Position numbers and translations under genes: made by a program
Part shown: positions 16,783 to 26,281 of the stretch, piece after piece
Layout of the letters: the number at the start of each line of letters is the position of its first letter
Numbering within the stretch: the first letter of the stretch is position 1
Notes under the pieces: generated by a model
The model's database searches: none
Told to the model about the DNA's origin: nothing
The model's input: the letters and a program-made list of their open reading frames with translations, nothing else
Assembly: GCF_021432085.1 (NCBI RefSeq)
Contig: NZ_CP090366.1
Coordinates: forward strand, 1,674,001 to 1,738,000
Source of the DNA: Stutzerimonas kunmingensis
GTDB taxonomy: Bacteria > Pseudomonadota > Gammaproteobacteria > Pseudomonadales > Pseudomonadaceae
Direction: 5' to 3'
DNA length: 64,000 nucleotides

Positions 16783-17730
16783 ATGGACCGTCCTCAGTTT
16801 CGTGCGTACTTCCTGCACCCGCGCTTCTGGCCGCTGTGGCTGGGCCTGGGCGTGCTGTGGCTGCTGGTCCAGTTGCCATATTCGGTTCTGTTGAAACTGG
16901 GGCGCGGGCTTGGCGCACTGATGTTTCGCTTCGCCGGTTCGCGTCGCTACATCGCCCGGCGCAATCTGGAGCTGTGTTTCCCCGAACTGAGTCAGGCGCA
17001 ACGCGAGCGTCTGTTGCGGGAGAACTTTGCCTCCAACGGCATTGCCTTCTTCGAGATGGCCATGAGCTGGTGGTGGCCGCAGGCACGCCTGCAGCGCCTG
17101 GCCAGGATCGATGGGCTCGAGCATCTGCAGCAGGCTCAGGCTGCAGGGCAGGGTGTGATCCTGATGGCGCTGCATTTCACTACGCTGGAGATCGGCGCCG
17201 CGCTGCTCGGCCAGCGGTACACCATCGATGGCATGTATCGCGAGCACAAGAATCCGCTTTTCGACTTCGTCCAGCGTCGCGGGCGCGAACGGCACAACCG
17301 TGATGCGAGTGCCATCGAGCGCGAGGATGTGCGGGCGATGCTCAAGGTATTGCGCGCAGGGCGCGCCATTTGGTACGCGCCGGACCAGGACTATGGGCGC
17401 AAACAGAGCCTGTTTGTACCGCTGTTTGGCGTCCAGGCGGCGACCGTCACCGCCACGACCAAGTTCGCCCGGCTGGGCAGGGCGCGGGTCGTACCCTTCA
17501 CCCAGGAACGCCTGGCGGACGGTTCGGGGTATCGACTGGTGATCCATCCGCCGCTGCAGGACTTCCCGGGTGAAAGTGAAGAGGCGGACTGTCTGCGGAT
17601 CAACCAGTGGATAGAAGAGGCGGTAAGTGCGGTACCCGAGCAGTACCTCTGGGCGCATCGCCGCTTCAAGACCCGCCCGGTAGGCGAGCCCAGCTTGTAT
17701 AAAAAGAGGAAGACGCGTTCGGCCGTCTAG
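16783..17730 (+). CDS. lpxL: Lipid A biosynthesis lauroyl acyltransferase (LpxL/HtrB)
   Basis: A 315-residue inner-membrane enzyme of the LpxL/LpxM family. It adds a secondary fatty acyl chain from acyl-ACP to the lipid A precursor. One N-terminal membrane segment (FWPLWLGLGVLWLLVQLPYS, residues about 15-35) is followed by the catalytic HX4E motif with His131 and Glu136 (HFTTLE). Other conserved blocks are MYREHKNPLFD, YAPDQDYGRK and the C-terminal PEQYLWAHRRFKTRP. It is transcribed away from minC, with 158 bases between. A two-copy arrangement of such enzymes is common in pseudomonads, so the exact chain position cannot be told. Confidence 0.93.
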   Translation: MDRPQFRAYFLHPRFWPLWLGLGVLWLLVQLPYSVLLKLGRGLGALMFRFAGSRRYIARRNLELCFPELSQAQRERLLRENFASNGIAFFEMAMSWWWPQARLQRLARIDGLEHLQQAQAAGQGVILMALHFTTLEIGAALLGQRYTIDGMYREHKNPLFDFVQRRGRERHNRDASAIEREDVRAMLKVLRAGRAIWYAPDQDYGRKQSLFVPLFGVQAATVTATTKFARLGRARVVPFTQERLADGSGYRLVIHPPLQDFPGESEEADCLRINQWIEEAVSAVPEQYLWAHRRFKTRPVGEPSLYKKRKTRSAV

Positions 17731-17781
17731 TGGACTGCCATTTGCGCCAGGCCTGGCGTCTTCCCGGGCAGATCGCGCAGG

Positions 17782-18624
17782 TCAGGCCAACGTACCGTCC
17801 CGGAAATCTCGCAGCGCCTGCTCGATCTCCTCGCGGCTGTTCATCACGAATGGCCCGTACTGCACGATCGGCTCACCGAGTGGGCGGCCTGCCAGCAGCA
17901 TCAGCCGGGCGCCACGTTCGCTGGACAGATTGAGCTCGCCGTCCTGGGACATCTGAACCAACTGGCCTTTGCTCGCCGCCTGCTCACCCACCCGCAGCGT
18001 CCCTTCATAGACGTAGAGCAGCAACCGATGGCCATCCGGCACTTGCGGCGAGACGGCACTCTCGGCTGAAAGCTGCAGGTCGAACAGCAGAGGTTCGGTA
18101 TCGGGCCGCTGCACGATCCCGTGCTGTTCGATATCGCCGGCCTTGAACACGCCGGCGATGACCTTGGCCTGCACGCCGCCCGGCAGGGCGAGTTGCGGTA
18201 TTTCGGCCGGGGCGAAATCCCGATAGTCCGGATCGCCGAGCTTGGCGTGGGAGGGCAGGTTCAACCATAGCTGGAAGCCGCGCATGGTGCCTTCCTGCTG
18301 CTGCGGCATCTCGCTATGGATGACGCCGCGCGCTGCGGTCATCCACTGCACGCCACCGCTCTCCAGCAACCCCACATTGCCCATGTGATCCTCGTGGCGC
18401 ATGCGTCCTTCGAGCATGTAGGTGATGGTTTCGAAGCCGCGATGTGGGTGGGGCGGGAAGCCGGCAATGTACTCGTCAGGGTCGTTGGAACCGAACTCGT
18501 CGAGCATCAGGAACGGATCGAAGCGCTCCGGGGCAGCGCCGCCGAAGACGCGGGTCAGGCTGACGCCGGCGCCATCGGACGTGGCACGGCCGCTGGTGAT
18601 GGAAAGAATTTCACGCTGGGACAT
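17782..18624 (-). CDS. Pirin-family protein
   Basis: A 280-residue bicupin of the pirin family. The N-terminal cupin carries the metal-binding residues in PHPHRGFETITYML (two His), HEDHMGN and ARGVIHSEMP. The C-terminal cupin (about 160-260) is less conserved. Some bacterial pirins show quercetin 2,3-dioxygenase activity and others act as regulators, so the substrate here is unknown. It stands alone between lpxL (convergent) and the MlaA-like gene. Confidence 0.9.
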   Translation of the reverse strand: MSQREILSITSGRATSDGAGVSLTRVFGGAAPERFDPFLMLDEFGSNDPDEYIAGFPPHPHRGFETITYMLEGRMRHEDHMGNVGLLESGGVQWMTAARGVIHSEMPQQQEGTMRGFQLWLNLPSHAKLGDPDYRDFAPAEIPQLALPGGVQAKVIAGVFKAGDIEQHGIVQRPDTEPLLFDLQLSAESAVSPQVPDGHRLLLYVYEGTLRVGEQAASKGQLVQMSQDGELNLSSERGARLMLLAGRPLGEPIVQYGPFVMNSREEIEQALRDFRDGTLA

Positions 18625-18718
18625 GATCGAATGCCTCTCGGGTTGAATTCGCCAAGAGTAGGTGGGTTGCTTCGATTAATGGGTGCGTAATATCGCTACA
18701 AACAATCGATAAAGTGGG

Positions 18719-19486
18719 TTATTCCTCTACCAGCAAGTCCCGCGCCCGGCTGTAGACGTAGCGCACCTTCTCGTATTCAAACGGCGAATTGAGCTGACCG
18801 TAGCGGAAGCTGGTGACATGCCGCGCATTGACGGCCCGCAGCGCCGTCAGGCTCAACTCGCCGCCGGTGGTTTCGGAATACTGCAGAAACTCCACCTGCC
18901 GCTCGACGGCGAAGTCGGCCACGCGGCCCGTGGTGTCGCGCAGGTTGGACGGGCCCAGCGCTGGAAGAATCAGGTACGGACCCTGGGGAACGCCCCAATA
19001 ACCGAGGGTCTGGCCGAAATCTTCGCTCTGACGCGGCAGCCCCATGCGCGTTGCCGGGTCCCAGAGGCCGCCCACACCCAGGATGCTGTTGAACAGGAAG
19101 CGTGCGGTGGCATTCGCCGCGCGCTGGCCCTTGAGCTGAGCCAGGCTGTTGAACAGCGTCGGCACTTCGCCGAGGTTGCTGAAGAAGTTGCTCACGCCTG
19201 TGCGCACCGTCGGCGGCGTGACGTAGCGATAGCCGCGGACCACCGGCAGCATCACCCACTGATCGAGCCGATAGTTGAAGTGGTAGATGCGCCGGTTGAC
19301 CGACTCGAACGGATCGTAGACATCCAGTGCCTGGAAGGTGGCGCGCTCGAACTCGCGCTGATCCAGACCGGGATTGAACTCCAGATTGCGCAGCGGATGG
19401 GTGAAACCATCCTCATCCACCTTCGGCGTGTCGGCGAAGGCCAGACCACTGGCCAGAAGCAACGGCAGCAGCATTCCTTTAGCCAC
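18719..19486 (-). CDS. MlaA/VacJ-family protein without lipobox
   Basis: A 255-residue protein with the MlaA (VacJ) domain across residues about 45-250. Motifs are YDPFESVNRRIYHFNYRLD, RTGVSNFFSNLGEVPTLFNSL, FLFNSILGVGGLWDPA and YWGVPQGPYLILPALGPSNLRD. MlaA members sit in the outer membrane and remove misplaced phospholipids from the outer leaflet. The N terminus has a signal peptide (LLLASGLAFA) but no Cys for lipid attachment, unlike typical MlaA lipoproteins. The GTG start at 19486 is backed by GGAG seven bases upstream and overlaps the preceding hydrolase gene by 8 bases, which implies coupling. Confidence 0.9.
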   Translation of the reverse strand: MAKGMLLPLLLASGLAFADTPKVDEDGFTHPLRNLEFNPGLDQREFERATFQALDVYDPFESVNRRIYHFNYRLDQWVMLPVVRGYRYVTPPTVRTGVSNFFSNLGEVPTLFNSLAQLKGQRAANATARFLFNSILGVGGLWDPATRMGLPRQSEDFGQTLGYWGVPQGPYLILPALGPSNLRDTTGRVADFAVERQVEFLQYSETTGGELSLTALRAVNARHVTSFRYGQLNSPFEYEKVRYVYSRARDLLVEE

Positions 19487-20771
19487 GGAAGAACTCCAGC
19501 ATGTGTTGAGTGTTTACGCGGTAGTTGAGGTTGCCGCAGTGGCCGCCTCGCGGATAAAGGGTCAGGCGATCACCGAAGGTACGGCGCAGGAAGCCGAGGT
19601 CACCCTCGCCGAGGATCAGGTCGTCGGCGTTGTGCATGACGGCGATCTTCGGACTCTGGCGCAGGTAATCCTCCAGTGCGTACAGGCTGACCTGCTGGAT
19701 CAGCTGGGTCAGGCTGCCGCCGTCGTACTGGGCGCGCCACATCGGAATCACCTGCTCGGTGATGTAGCAGTCGAAGTTGCACAGCAGTGCGCGCTTGAAG
19801 AACGGCTCCAGACGGGTGCCTTCGTTGATCGGATACTCGGGCGGTGTGATCAGGCCGCGACGGTTGATCAGGTCGGAGGTGAAGGTGATATCCGCGGCGG
19901 AGAAGCGGAACACTGAACCGATGAGCATCGCCATCTGCTCGTCGCTGAGCTTCAGGTTCGATTGCTGGAAGTCGTAGAGAACGGCCTCGTCGAGGTCGAT
20001 ATAGCCCTTCTGACGGTAATAGCGCGTGAGCTTTTCCAGAATCACTTCGTAGAAGGTGGTGTGGTCGTTAATGCCTTCGACGCGGGTCTGCACCAGCTTG
20101 TCCAGGTTGCTGACCGAGGTGTAGAGGTTGACCGGCGGATTCAGCAGCAGCACGCGCTTGAAGTTGAAGCTGCGACGGGTTTCGTCCAGCTGGCTGACGA
20201 ACGCGGCATTCAGGGCGCCGAGGCTGTAGCCGGTGAGGTGGTACTCGGTGACGGGCAGCTTGTGGTGCTGCGCGCGGACCGCCTGCATGACCCGGTACAG
20301 GTCTTTGGCATCGTCGCTGCTGATCCCGGGTGTTGCGTAGCGCGAGGCGGCGGACATGAAGTCATAGCTGGTCGGCGACGACAACTGCACCACATGGTAG
20401 CCGGCGCCGTAGAACAGACGCTTCAGGGCTTCGGTCTTGCCTGCCGAATAGCGCGCGCCGGTACCGGAAATGATGAACATGAGTGGCGCGGGGCCGCTTT
20501 GCCGAGCGAGCCGATAACGCAGCTTTTTGACCGGCCAGAAGTTGTCCGGGAGGGTGAACTCGCGTTCGGGACGCAGACGCAGGTTGTAGTCGGCCTGGTC
20601 GATATCGTCATCGGTCGGCACTTCGGCGCGTAGCTCGATGGGCGTACCGGCGATGGTGGCTTCGAAGGGGTTGGACAGCGGGAAGCCGTACTCCTCGACA
20701 GTCAGATCGGCGGCGTGGACAGGCGCAACGACCAGGGCGAGCAGGGCGGTCAGGCGCAACAACAGCTGCAT
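19479..20771 (-). CDS. Periplasmic alpha/beta-hydrolase-like protein
   Basis: A 430-residue protein with a signal peptide (MQLLLRLTALLALVVAPVHA). It has an alpha/beta-hydrolase-like core: LMFIISGTGA could form the oxyanion region, and GYSLGALNAAFVSQL places the nucleophile Ser in a GxSxG motif. Downstream, IAVMHNADDLILGEGDL and YPRGGHCGN could provide Asp and His. The substrate is unknown. It is coupled to the MlaA-like gene by an 8-base overlap, which points to a role in envelope lipid handling such as a phospholipase or esterase. That functional link is an inference. Confidence 0.82.
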   Translation of the reverse strand: MQLLLRLTALLALVVAPVHAADLTVEEYGFPLSNPFEATIAGTPIELRAEVPTDDDIDQADYNLRLRPEREFTLPDNFWPVKKLRYRLARQSGPAPLMFIISGTGARYSAGKTEALKRLFYGAGYHVVQLSSPTSYDFMSAASRYATPGISSDDAKDLYRVMQAVRAQHHKLPVTEYHLTGYSLGALNAAFVSQLDETRRSFNFKRVLLLNPPVNLYTSVSNLDKLVQTRVEGINDHTTFYEVILEKLTRYYRQKGYIDLDEAVLYDFQQSNLKLSDEQMAMLIGSVFRFSAADITFTSDLINRRGLITPPEYPINEGTRLEPFFKRALLCNFDCYITEQVIPMWRAQYDGGSLTQLIQQVSLYALEDYLRQSPKIAVMHNADDLILGEGDLGFLRRTFGDRLTLYPRGGHCGNLNYRVNTQHMLEFFRG

Positions 20772-20937
20772 GGTGCTTCTCCGTTAACAGGCCCGGTTGG
20801 CCTGTGGCAAGGCAGCGACGGCGTCCCGCGCTACCTGTCCCAATAGAACTGCATCGGCTGCACAACGCAAGCCAACTTCACTATGGCAGCGCGGTTGCGG
20901 ATTCGATCCCTGCGCAGAATGAGAAATGACGACGGCG

Positions 20938-21162
20938 TCAGGCGTGATGGTGCAGCCAGGCATGTTTGGGGATGGGCATCTTGCTTGCCGGACTGCGTTC
21001 GAAACGCTGCCAGAGCTTCTCGTGGAAGTAGAAGCCCACCGAGTTGCACAGCGGTTCGACGGTGGCGACCAGGCCGCCAATGGCGATGCTGCCAGTCAGT
21101 GCATAGGTCACCGAAAAGGCGATGCAGAAGTGCATCAGGGTGAACGTCACGGTCTTCAGCAT
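20938..21162 (-). CDS. DUF2061 small membrane protein
   Basis: A 74-residue protein with one or two membrane segments (TLMHFCIAFSVTYALTGSIAIGG and VATVEPLCNSVGFYFHEKLW) matching the DUF2061 family, whose function is unknown. The start at MLKTVTF (21162) gives the family length. An open-frame extension of 33 codons upstream is charged and unlike a signal. The protein ends in a His-rich tail (PKHAWLHHHA). It lies between the hydrolase gene and the divergent acetate-uptake operon. Confidence 0.85.
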   Translation of the reverse strand: MLKTVTFTLMHFCIAFSVTYALTGSIAIGGLVATVEPLCNSVGFYFHEKLWQRFERSPASKMPIPKHAWLHHHA

Positions 21163-21443
21163 GGCCCCGTCTCCTTGTGCAGTCGAGAATCGTTCTCGCG
21201 ATGAAGAGAGTCTGGTCGAGCCCGGGCAATGTCTGAAATCAACGTTTCGCATGTGCGACATAGCGCCACACTATTTGTATGTGGATTTGTTGCGGCGCCC
21301 CATTTTCCGCGGCTGAACGGCTCTACGACGGGTGTTTTTGTGAACTGCATTCAGACCAAAGTCGGGTGGTGTTCATCCGACCCAAGCCTAAAGTAGCCGC
21401 CCCTGCTCCCACCGGGGGGTAGCGACCGTGGAGACAGATTCCA

Positions 21444-21758
21444 ATGCACAATGAAAATGTTTACCGGCAGATCTATGCCAATCCGCGTTTCCAGGAGCTG
21501 GTTGCCAAGCGCGGCCGTTTTGCCTGGCTGCTATCGGCCGTCATGCTCAGCGCCTACCTGGCGTTCATCCTGCTGATCGCCTTCGAGCCAAAGATCCTCG
21601 GCATTCCGCTGTCCGCCAATACCGTGACCACCTGGGGTATCCCGGTTGGCGTCGGGGTGATCTTCATGGCGTTCATCCTGACCGGTGTCTACGTGCAGCG
21701 TGCCAACGGTGAGTTCGATCGCATCAACCAGGAAATCCTCAACGAGGCACAGCAATAA
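21444..21758 (+). CDS. yjcH: DUF485 inner-membrane protein YjcH
   Basis: A 104-residue protein of the DUF485 family with two membrane segments ([22 protein letters not shown] and [23 protein letters not shown]). The N terminus carries [18 protein letters not shown], typical of YjcH. It is always found before actP and is thought to be an accessory of the acetate permease. Its stop and the actP start share bases (TAATG), so the two are translationally coupled. The 281 bases upstream hold the promoter of the operon. Confidence 0.93.
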   Translation: MHNENVYRQIYANPRFQELVAKRGRFAWLLSAVMLSAYLAFILLIAFEPKILGIPLSANTVTTWGIPVGVGVIFMAFILTGVYVQRANGEFDRINQEILNEAQQ

Positions 21759-23413
21759 TGATCCTGCGTTTTCTGATGACTGCCCTGCTGTTGGCAGTCT
21801 CGCCTGTGCTTCTCGCCGATGCCATCACCGGCGAAGTCCAGAAACAGGCCACCAACTACACCGCCATCATCATGTTCGTGGTGTTCATCGTGTTCACCAT
21901 GGGCATCACCAAGTGGGCGGCCAAGCGCAACACCTCCACGGCTGACTACTACACCGCGGGTGGTAGCATCACCGGCTTCCAGAACGGCCTGGCGATCGCC
22001 GGCGACTTCATGTCGGCGGCATCCTTTCTGGGCATTTCCGCGCTGGTCTACACCAGTGGCTACGACGGCCTGATCTACTCCATCGGCTTCCTCGTCGGCT
22101 GGCCGATCATCCTCTTCCTGATGGCCGAGCGCCTGCGCAACCTGGGCAAGTTCACCTTCTCCGACGTGGCGTCCTATCGCCTGGGCCAGACTCAGATCCG
22201 TCTGCTCTCGGCGTTCGGTTCGCTGATCGTGGTGGCCTTCTACCTGATCGCGCAGATGGTCGGCGCCGGCAAGCTGATCCAGCTGCTGTTCGGCCTGGAC
22301 TACTACGTAGCCGTGGTGCTGGTCGGTGTGCTGATGGTCATGTACGTGCTGTTCGGCGGCATGCTCGCCACCACCTGGGTGCAGATCATCAAGGCGGTCC
22401 TGCTGCTGTCCGGCGCCTCTTTCATGGCCATCATGGTGATGAAGAGTGTCGGTTTCGACTTTGGCAGCCTGTTCGCCGAAGCAGTGAAGATCCATGAGAA
22501 AGGCGCTCAGATCATGAGCCCGGGCGGCCTGGTTTCCGATCCGATCTCGGCGATCTCCCTCGGCCTGGCGCTGATGTTCGGCACCGCTGGCCTGCCGCAC
22601 ATCCTGATGCGCTTCTTTACCGTCTCTGACGCCAAGGAAGCGCGCAAGAGCGTGTTCTACGCCACCGGCTTCATCGGCTACTTCTACATCCTGACCTTCA
22701 TCATCGGCTTCGGCGCGATCCTGCTGGTCAGCACCAACCCGGACTTCAAGGACGTGACCGGCGCCATCGTCGGCGGCACCAACATGGTCGCCATCCACCT
22801 GGCCAGCGCGGTGGGCGGCAACCTGTTCCTCGGCTTCATCTCCGCGGTCGCCTTCGCCACCATTCTCGCCGTCGTGGCGGGTCTGACCCTGGCCGGTGCC
22901 TCGGCGGTTTCCCATGACCTCTATGCCTGCTTGATCAAGCAGGGCAAGGCGCGGGAAGAGGACGAGATGCGCGTAACCAAGCTGACCACCCTGAGTCTGG
23001 GCGTGGTGGCGATTCTGCTCGGCATCATCTTCGAGAAGCAGAACATCGCCTTCATGGTGGGCCTGGCGTTCTCCATCGCCGCCAGCTGCAATTTCCCAGT
23101 GCTGTTCCTTTCCATGTACTGGAAGGGCCTGAGCACCCGTGGTGCGCTGTTTGGTGGCTCGCTGGGGCTGTTCACCGCGTTGCTGCTGACCATCATCAGC
23201 CCGACCGTGTGGGTCGACGTATTCGGCTTCGCCGAAGCGATCTTCCCCTACAAGTACCCGGCGCTGTTCTCGATGGCTGCGGCATTCGCCGGCATCTGGT
23301 TCTTCTCGGTCACCGACAAGTCCAAACGTGCTGGAGAGGAGCGCGAGCGCTTCTTCGCCCAGTTCGTTCGTTCGCAGACCGGCCTGGGGGCTACTGGCGC
23401 TGTCGCGCACTGA
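21758..23413 (+). CDS. actP: Cation/acetate symporter ActP
   Basis: A 551-residue sodium:solute symporter that takes up acetate and other short-chain acids with Na+ or H+. An N-terminal signal-like segment ([20 protein letters not shown]) is followed by about 13 membrane segments. Family marks include [47 protein letters not shown] and [15 protein letters not shown]. The length is as in E. coli. It forms an operon with yjcH and ends at an intrinsic terminator 20 bases after the stop. Confidence 0.97.
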   Translation: MILRFLMTALLLAVSPVLLADAITGEVQKQATNYTAIIMFVVFIVFTMGITKWAAKRNTSTADYYTAGGSITGFQNGLAIAGDFMSAASFLGISALVYTSGYDGLIYSIGFLVGWPIILFLMAERLRNLGKFTFSDVASYRLGQTQIRLLSAFGSLIVVAFYLIAQMVGAGKLIQLLFGLDYYVAVVLVGVLMVMYVLFGGMLATTWVQIIKAVLLLSGASFMAIMVMKSVGFDFGSLFAEAVKIHEKGAQIMSPGGLVSDPISAISLGLALMFGTAGLPHILMRFFTVSDAKEARKSVFYATGFIGYFYILTFIIGFGAILLVSTNPDFKDVTGAIVGGTNMVAIHLASAVGGNLFLGFISAVAFATILAVVAGLTLAGASAVSHDLYACLIKQGKAREEDEMRVTKLTTLSLGVVAILLGIIFEKQNIAFMVGLAFSIAASCNFPVLFLSMYWKGLSTRGALFGGSLGLFTALLLTIISPTVWVDVFGFAEAIFPYKYPALFSMAAAFAGIWFFSVTDKSKRAGEERERFFAQFVRSQTGLGATGAVAH

Positions 23414-23433
23414 CGTCCAGCCGGCAACACAAG

Positions 23434-23459
23434 AGGGCAGCCTGCGGGCTGCCCTTTTT
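23434..23459 (+). terminator. Intrinsic terminator of yjcH-actP
   Basis: AGGGCAGCC and GGCTGCCCT form a 9-base stem with a 4-base loop, followed by TTTTT, just after the actP stop codon. Confidence 0.93.
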
Positions 23460-23654
23460 AATGCCTGCAAGGAGGGCTGTCATCTGGCTGCAACAGCCCC
23501 ATCCTGCACCCATATTGCCTGCCCAGAACCGCGCGGTCAGCCCCATCAGCCGCGGGTTTGCCAAGGGCATTCAGCAGTCTGATGGATGCCGGTCCGTGCC
23601 CCGGCATTCGCTAGACTCGCTGCCACTACCCGAACAACAAAAGGCAGCACAACG

Positions 23655-24464
23655 ATGCACAACCGCATGATGATTACCGGTGCCGGCTCCGGACTTGGTC
23701 GCGAGATTGCCCTGCGCTGGGCGCGTGAGGGCTGGCAGCTGGCGCTTTCCGATGTCAACGAAGGCGGCCTGGCGGAAACCCTGAAAATGGTCCGCGAAGC
23801 GGGCGGTGACGGCTTCACCATGCGCTGCGACGTGCGTGACTACAGCCAGCTGATCGCCTTCGCCCAGGCCTGCGAGGAGAAGCTTGGCGGCATCGATATC
23901 GTGGTCAACAACGCCGGTGTGGCTTCCGGCGGCTTCTTCGACGAGCTGTCGCTGGAGGACTGGGACTGGCAGATCGCGATCAACCTGATGGGCGTGGTCA
24001 AGGGCTGCAAGGCGTTCCTGCCGCTAGTACAAAAGAGCAAGGGCAAGATCATCAACATCGCGTCGATGGCGGCGCTGATGCAGGCACCGGGCATGAGCAA
24101 CTACAACGTGGCGAAGGCCGGCGTGGTGGCGCTGTCGGAAAGCCTGCTGGTCGAGCTGCGCCAGGCCGAGGTCGGCGTGCATGTGGTCTGCCCGTCGTTC
24201 TTCCAGACCAACCTGCTGGATTCCTTCCGCGGCCCGACGCCAAACGTGAAGGCGCAGATCGGCAAGCTGCTGGAGTCCTCGCCGATTACTGCGGCGGACA
24301 TCGCTGACTACATCCACCAGCAGGTCGCCAAGGGCGAGTTCATGATCCTGCCGCACGACGAGGGCCGTATGGCCTGGAAGGTCAAGCAGCAGAACCCTCA
24401 GGCGATCTACGACGAGATGGCGCTGCTGGCCGAAAAGAAACGCGCCAAGAGCAAGGCGCTCTGA
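23655..24464 (+). CDS. Short-chain dehydrogenase/reductase (SDR)
   Basis: A 269-residue NAD(P)-dependent SDR. It shows the cofactor motif TGAGSGLGREIAL at the N terminus, the structural NNAG motif (IVVNNAGVASGG), the catalytic Ser in IINIASMAALMQAPG, and Tyr/Lys in YNVAKAGVVALSESL. The C-terminal part (QQVAKGEFMILPHDEGR) resembles acetoacetyl-CoA reductase-like or uncharacterised SDRs. The substrate is unknown. The ATG at 23655 is chosen because the Rossmann strand begins at once after it. A longer open frame from 23586 lacks sense. Confidence 0.92.
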   Translation: MHNRMMITGAGSGLGREIALRWAREGWQLALSDVNEGGLAETLKMVREAGGDGFTMRCDVRDYSQLIAFAQACEEKLGGIDIVVNNAGVASGGFFDELSLEDWDWQIAINLMGVVKGCKAFLPLVQKSKGKIINIASMAALMQAPGMSNYNVAKAGVVALSESLLVELRQAEVGVHVVCPSFFQTNLLDSFRGPTPNVKAQIGKLLESSPITAADIADYIHQQVAKGEFMILPHDEGRMAWKVKQQNPQAIYDEMALLAEKKRAKSKAL

Positions 24465-24471
24465 GACTGCC

Positions 24472-24488
24472 CGGCCGCTTCGGCGGCC
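24472..24488 (+). terminator. GC-rich UUCG hairpin after the SDR gene
   Basis: GGCCGC and GCGGCC close a TTCG tetraloop 8 bases after the SDR stop. There is no proper T tract, so termination here is only possible. Confidence 0.35.
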
Positions 24489-24565
24489 GCTGCGGTTGCC
24501 TCGGGGAGGGGCGGGGAGTAGGGTTGCCTGTCCGGCTTTTTTCGCCGTAACCCTATGGATCGCTT

Positions 24566-25723
24566 GTGAAATTTCCCTCCCGCGGGCTGCTGATGCTGGC
24601 GCTGGTCCTGGCTGCCATCAACCTGCGCCCAGGTATTACCTCCTTCGCTCCGCTGATCGAGCGCATCGCCGAAGAGCTTTCGCTTTCTCGCGGTCTGATC
24701 AGTCTCACCACGGCCTTGCCGGTTCTGCTGATGGGCTTGCTCGCGCCCCTGGCGCCGCGGCTGGCAGTGCGTTTCGGGCTGGAGCGCAGCATCGCGCTGT
24801 GCCTCGGGCTGATCGGCGTGGCATTGCTGTTGCGGCTGTTCGGCCACAACGCCGTTCTGCTGATCGGCACCGCCGGGCTGGTTGGCGCCGGGATCGCCGT
24901 CGCCGGGCCGCTGCTGTCCGGTTTCATCAAGCGCTACTTCCTCGAACGCATGGGCCAGACCGCCGCCTGGTACTCGCTGAGCATGGCGGTCGGCGGCACC
25001 CTCGGCGTAGTGGTGACGGCGCCGGCCACCGAGGTGATGGGGCAGGACTGGACGCGTGGCCTGGCGCTCTGGGCGTTGCCGGCCCTGGCTGCGCTGCTGA
25101 TCTGGTCGCGCTTGCCCAATCAGCCGGAAGCCGCCAGCGAGAGTCGTGCCGGTTTGCCCTGGAAGGAGCCTCGGGCCTGGTTGCTCAGTGTCTACTTCGC
25201 CCTTCAGGCCGGGCTGTTCTACGCGCTGGCCACTTGGCTGGTGGCTCGTTATCACGAGGTTGGCTACAGCCTGCTGCAAAGTAATGCGTTCTTCAGTGGC
25301 TTCATGCTCATCGGCCTGCCGAGTGCCTTTGCCATGCCCTGGCTGGCGCAGCGGCTGGGCAATCGGCATCGAATCATGGCGGCGTGCGGCGGGTTGGCGA
25401 CCCTTTGCCTGGCAGCAATCGCTCTGGCACCGAGCTGGCAACCCCTGGTGGTCTGCATGCTGCTCGGCGTCGCGCTCAACGGCACCTTCTCCCTGGCGCT
25501 GATCTCGCCGATGTACGAAGCCAATACTCCGTTGGCGGTCAGCCGGCTGACCGCGATGATGCTCTGCACCGGCTACTGCCTGGCGTGCCTGACTCCGGTA
25601 CTGGCCGGGCTCGGGCGTGATCTGGCGGGTGACTATCGCATGCCGTTCCTGGTCCTCACCGGCATGGCGGCATGCATGTCGTTGTTGGCGATGCGCCTGC
25701 GGCCACGGCATCAGGATTGCTGA
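24566..25723 (+). CDS. MFS transporter, CynX/NimT family
   Basis: A 385-residue major facilitator protein with about 12 membrane segments. The start is typical of the CynX (cyanate transporter-like) branch: LVLAAINLRPGITSFAPLIERIAEELSLSRG. Residues about 60-70 hold APRLAVRFGLERSIALCLGL, the loop 2-3 motif. The start is GTG at 24566. An ATG is absent nearby, and the N-terminal charge pattern KFPSRG before the first helix is normal. The substrate is unknown and may be cyanate, a nitroimidazole-like compound or another small anion. It forms a single-gene unit. Confidence 0.88.
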   Translation: MKFPSRGLLMLALVLAAINLRPGITSFAPLIERIAEELSLSRGLISLTTALPVLLMGLLAPLAPRLAVRFGLERSIALCLGLIGVALLLRLFGHNAVLLIGTAGLVGAGIAVAGPLLSGFIKRYFLERMGQTAAWYSLSMAVGGTLGVVVTAPATEVMGQDWTRGLALWALPALAALLIWSRLPNQPEAASESRAGLPWKEPRAWLLSVYFALQAGLFYALATWLVARYHEVGYSLLQSNAFFSGFMLIGLPSAFAMPWLAQRLGNRHRIMAACGGLATLCLAAIALAPSWQPLVVCMLLGVALNGTFSLALISPMYEANTPLAVSRLTAMMLCTGYCLACLTPVLAGLGRDLAGDYRMPFLVLTGMAACMSLLAMRLRPRHQDC

Positions 25724-25837
25724 ACCGTCCCGAGGCTGTGGCCTGTTTCACCACTTCCCAAGCCGCGGGTGACCCGCCCGCCGCGCTGTGCTAGAAAGCT
25801 CGCCGTCCCAGTTCATCCCTGCGTTTCGGAGTTTCGA

Positions 25838-26266
25838 GTGGAGTCTGAATCCATCGTTTATGGCTGCATCCGTGATTGGCCTTCCGCCGACCCCGAGCAG
25901 TGCCGCCAGCGCCGGGCGAACAATCTGGCTGCCGTGCAGGCGTTGCCGCAGGGCGAGGCCTGGCCCTTCATCGGTCGCGAAATGTTTTCCTTCTGCCGTA
26001 ACGAGGAACTGGGCCTGTACCAGACCCAGGTGATCCACTTCGGTGCCAGCTACCGCGCAGTGGAGTACGAGTGGGCGCTCTGGGTCCAGCGTTTCGAGGA
26101 GCTGCTCAAGCAGTTGTACTGGACCAGCGCGGTGGTGCACCTGGAAACCGAGCTCAACGGCACCCACACCTTTCGCTGGGAAACCGATACCGGCAGCCAC
26201 AGTCCGCAGCAGAGCGACCTGCGCATGCGCTGTGCCTGGGAGCGCGAGAGCGGTCTGTTCGGCTGA
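25838..26266 (+). CDS. Hypothetical protein
   Basis: A 142-residue soluble protein that was not assigned to a family. It begins VESESIVYGCIRDWPSADPEQCRQRRANN from a GTG codon. Features are a Trp-rich mixed composition (GEAWPFIGREMFSFCRNEELGLYQTQVIHFG, YEWALWVQRFEELLKQLYW) and no signal peptide or membrane segment. The earlier in-frame start at 25769 would add 23 residues without conserved appearance, and the GTG at 25838 was preferred. It lies downstream of the MFS gene and converges with the YheU gene, leaving 15 bases between stops. Confidence 0.65.
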   Translation: MESESIVYGCIRDWPSADPEQCRQRRANNLAAVQALPQGEAWPFIGREMFSFCRNEELGLYQTQVIHFGASYRAVEYEWALWVQRFEELLKQLYWTSAVVHLETELNGTHTFRWETDTGSHSPQQSDLRMRCAWERESGLFG

Positions 26267-26281
26267 AACGCGCGGCGTCGT

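Noticed and set aside
21689..23470. 593-codon open frame on the minus strand
   Set aside because: It overlaps actP, a very well supported transporter, and its translation is a His/Gln/Glu/Asp-rich string typical of an antisense frame.
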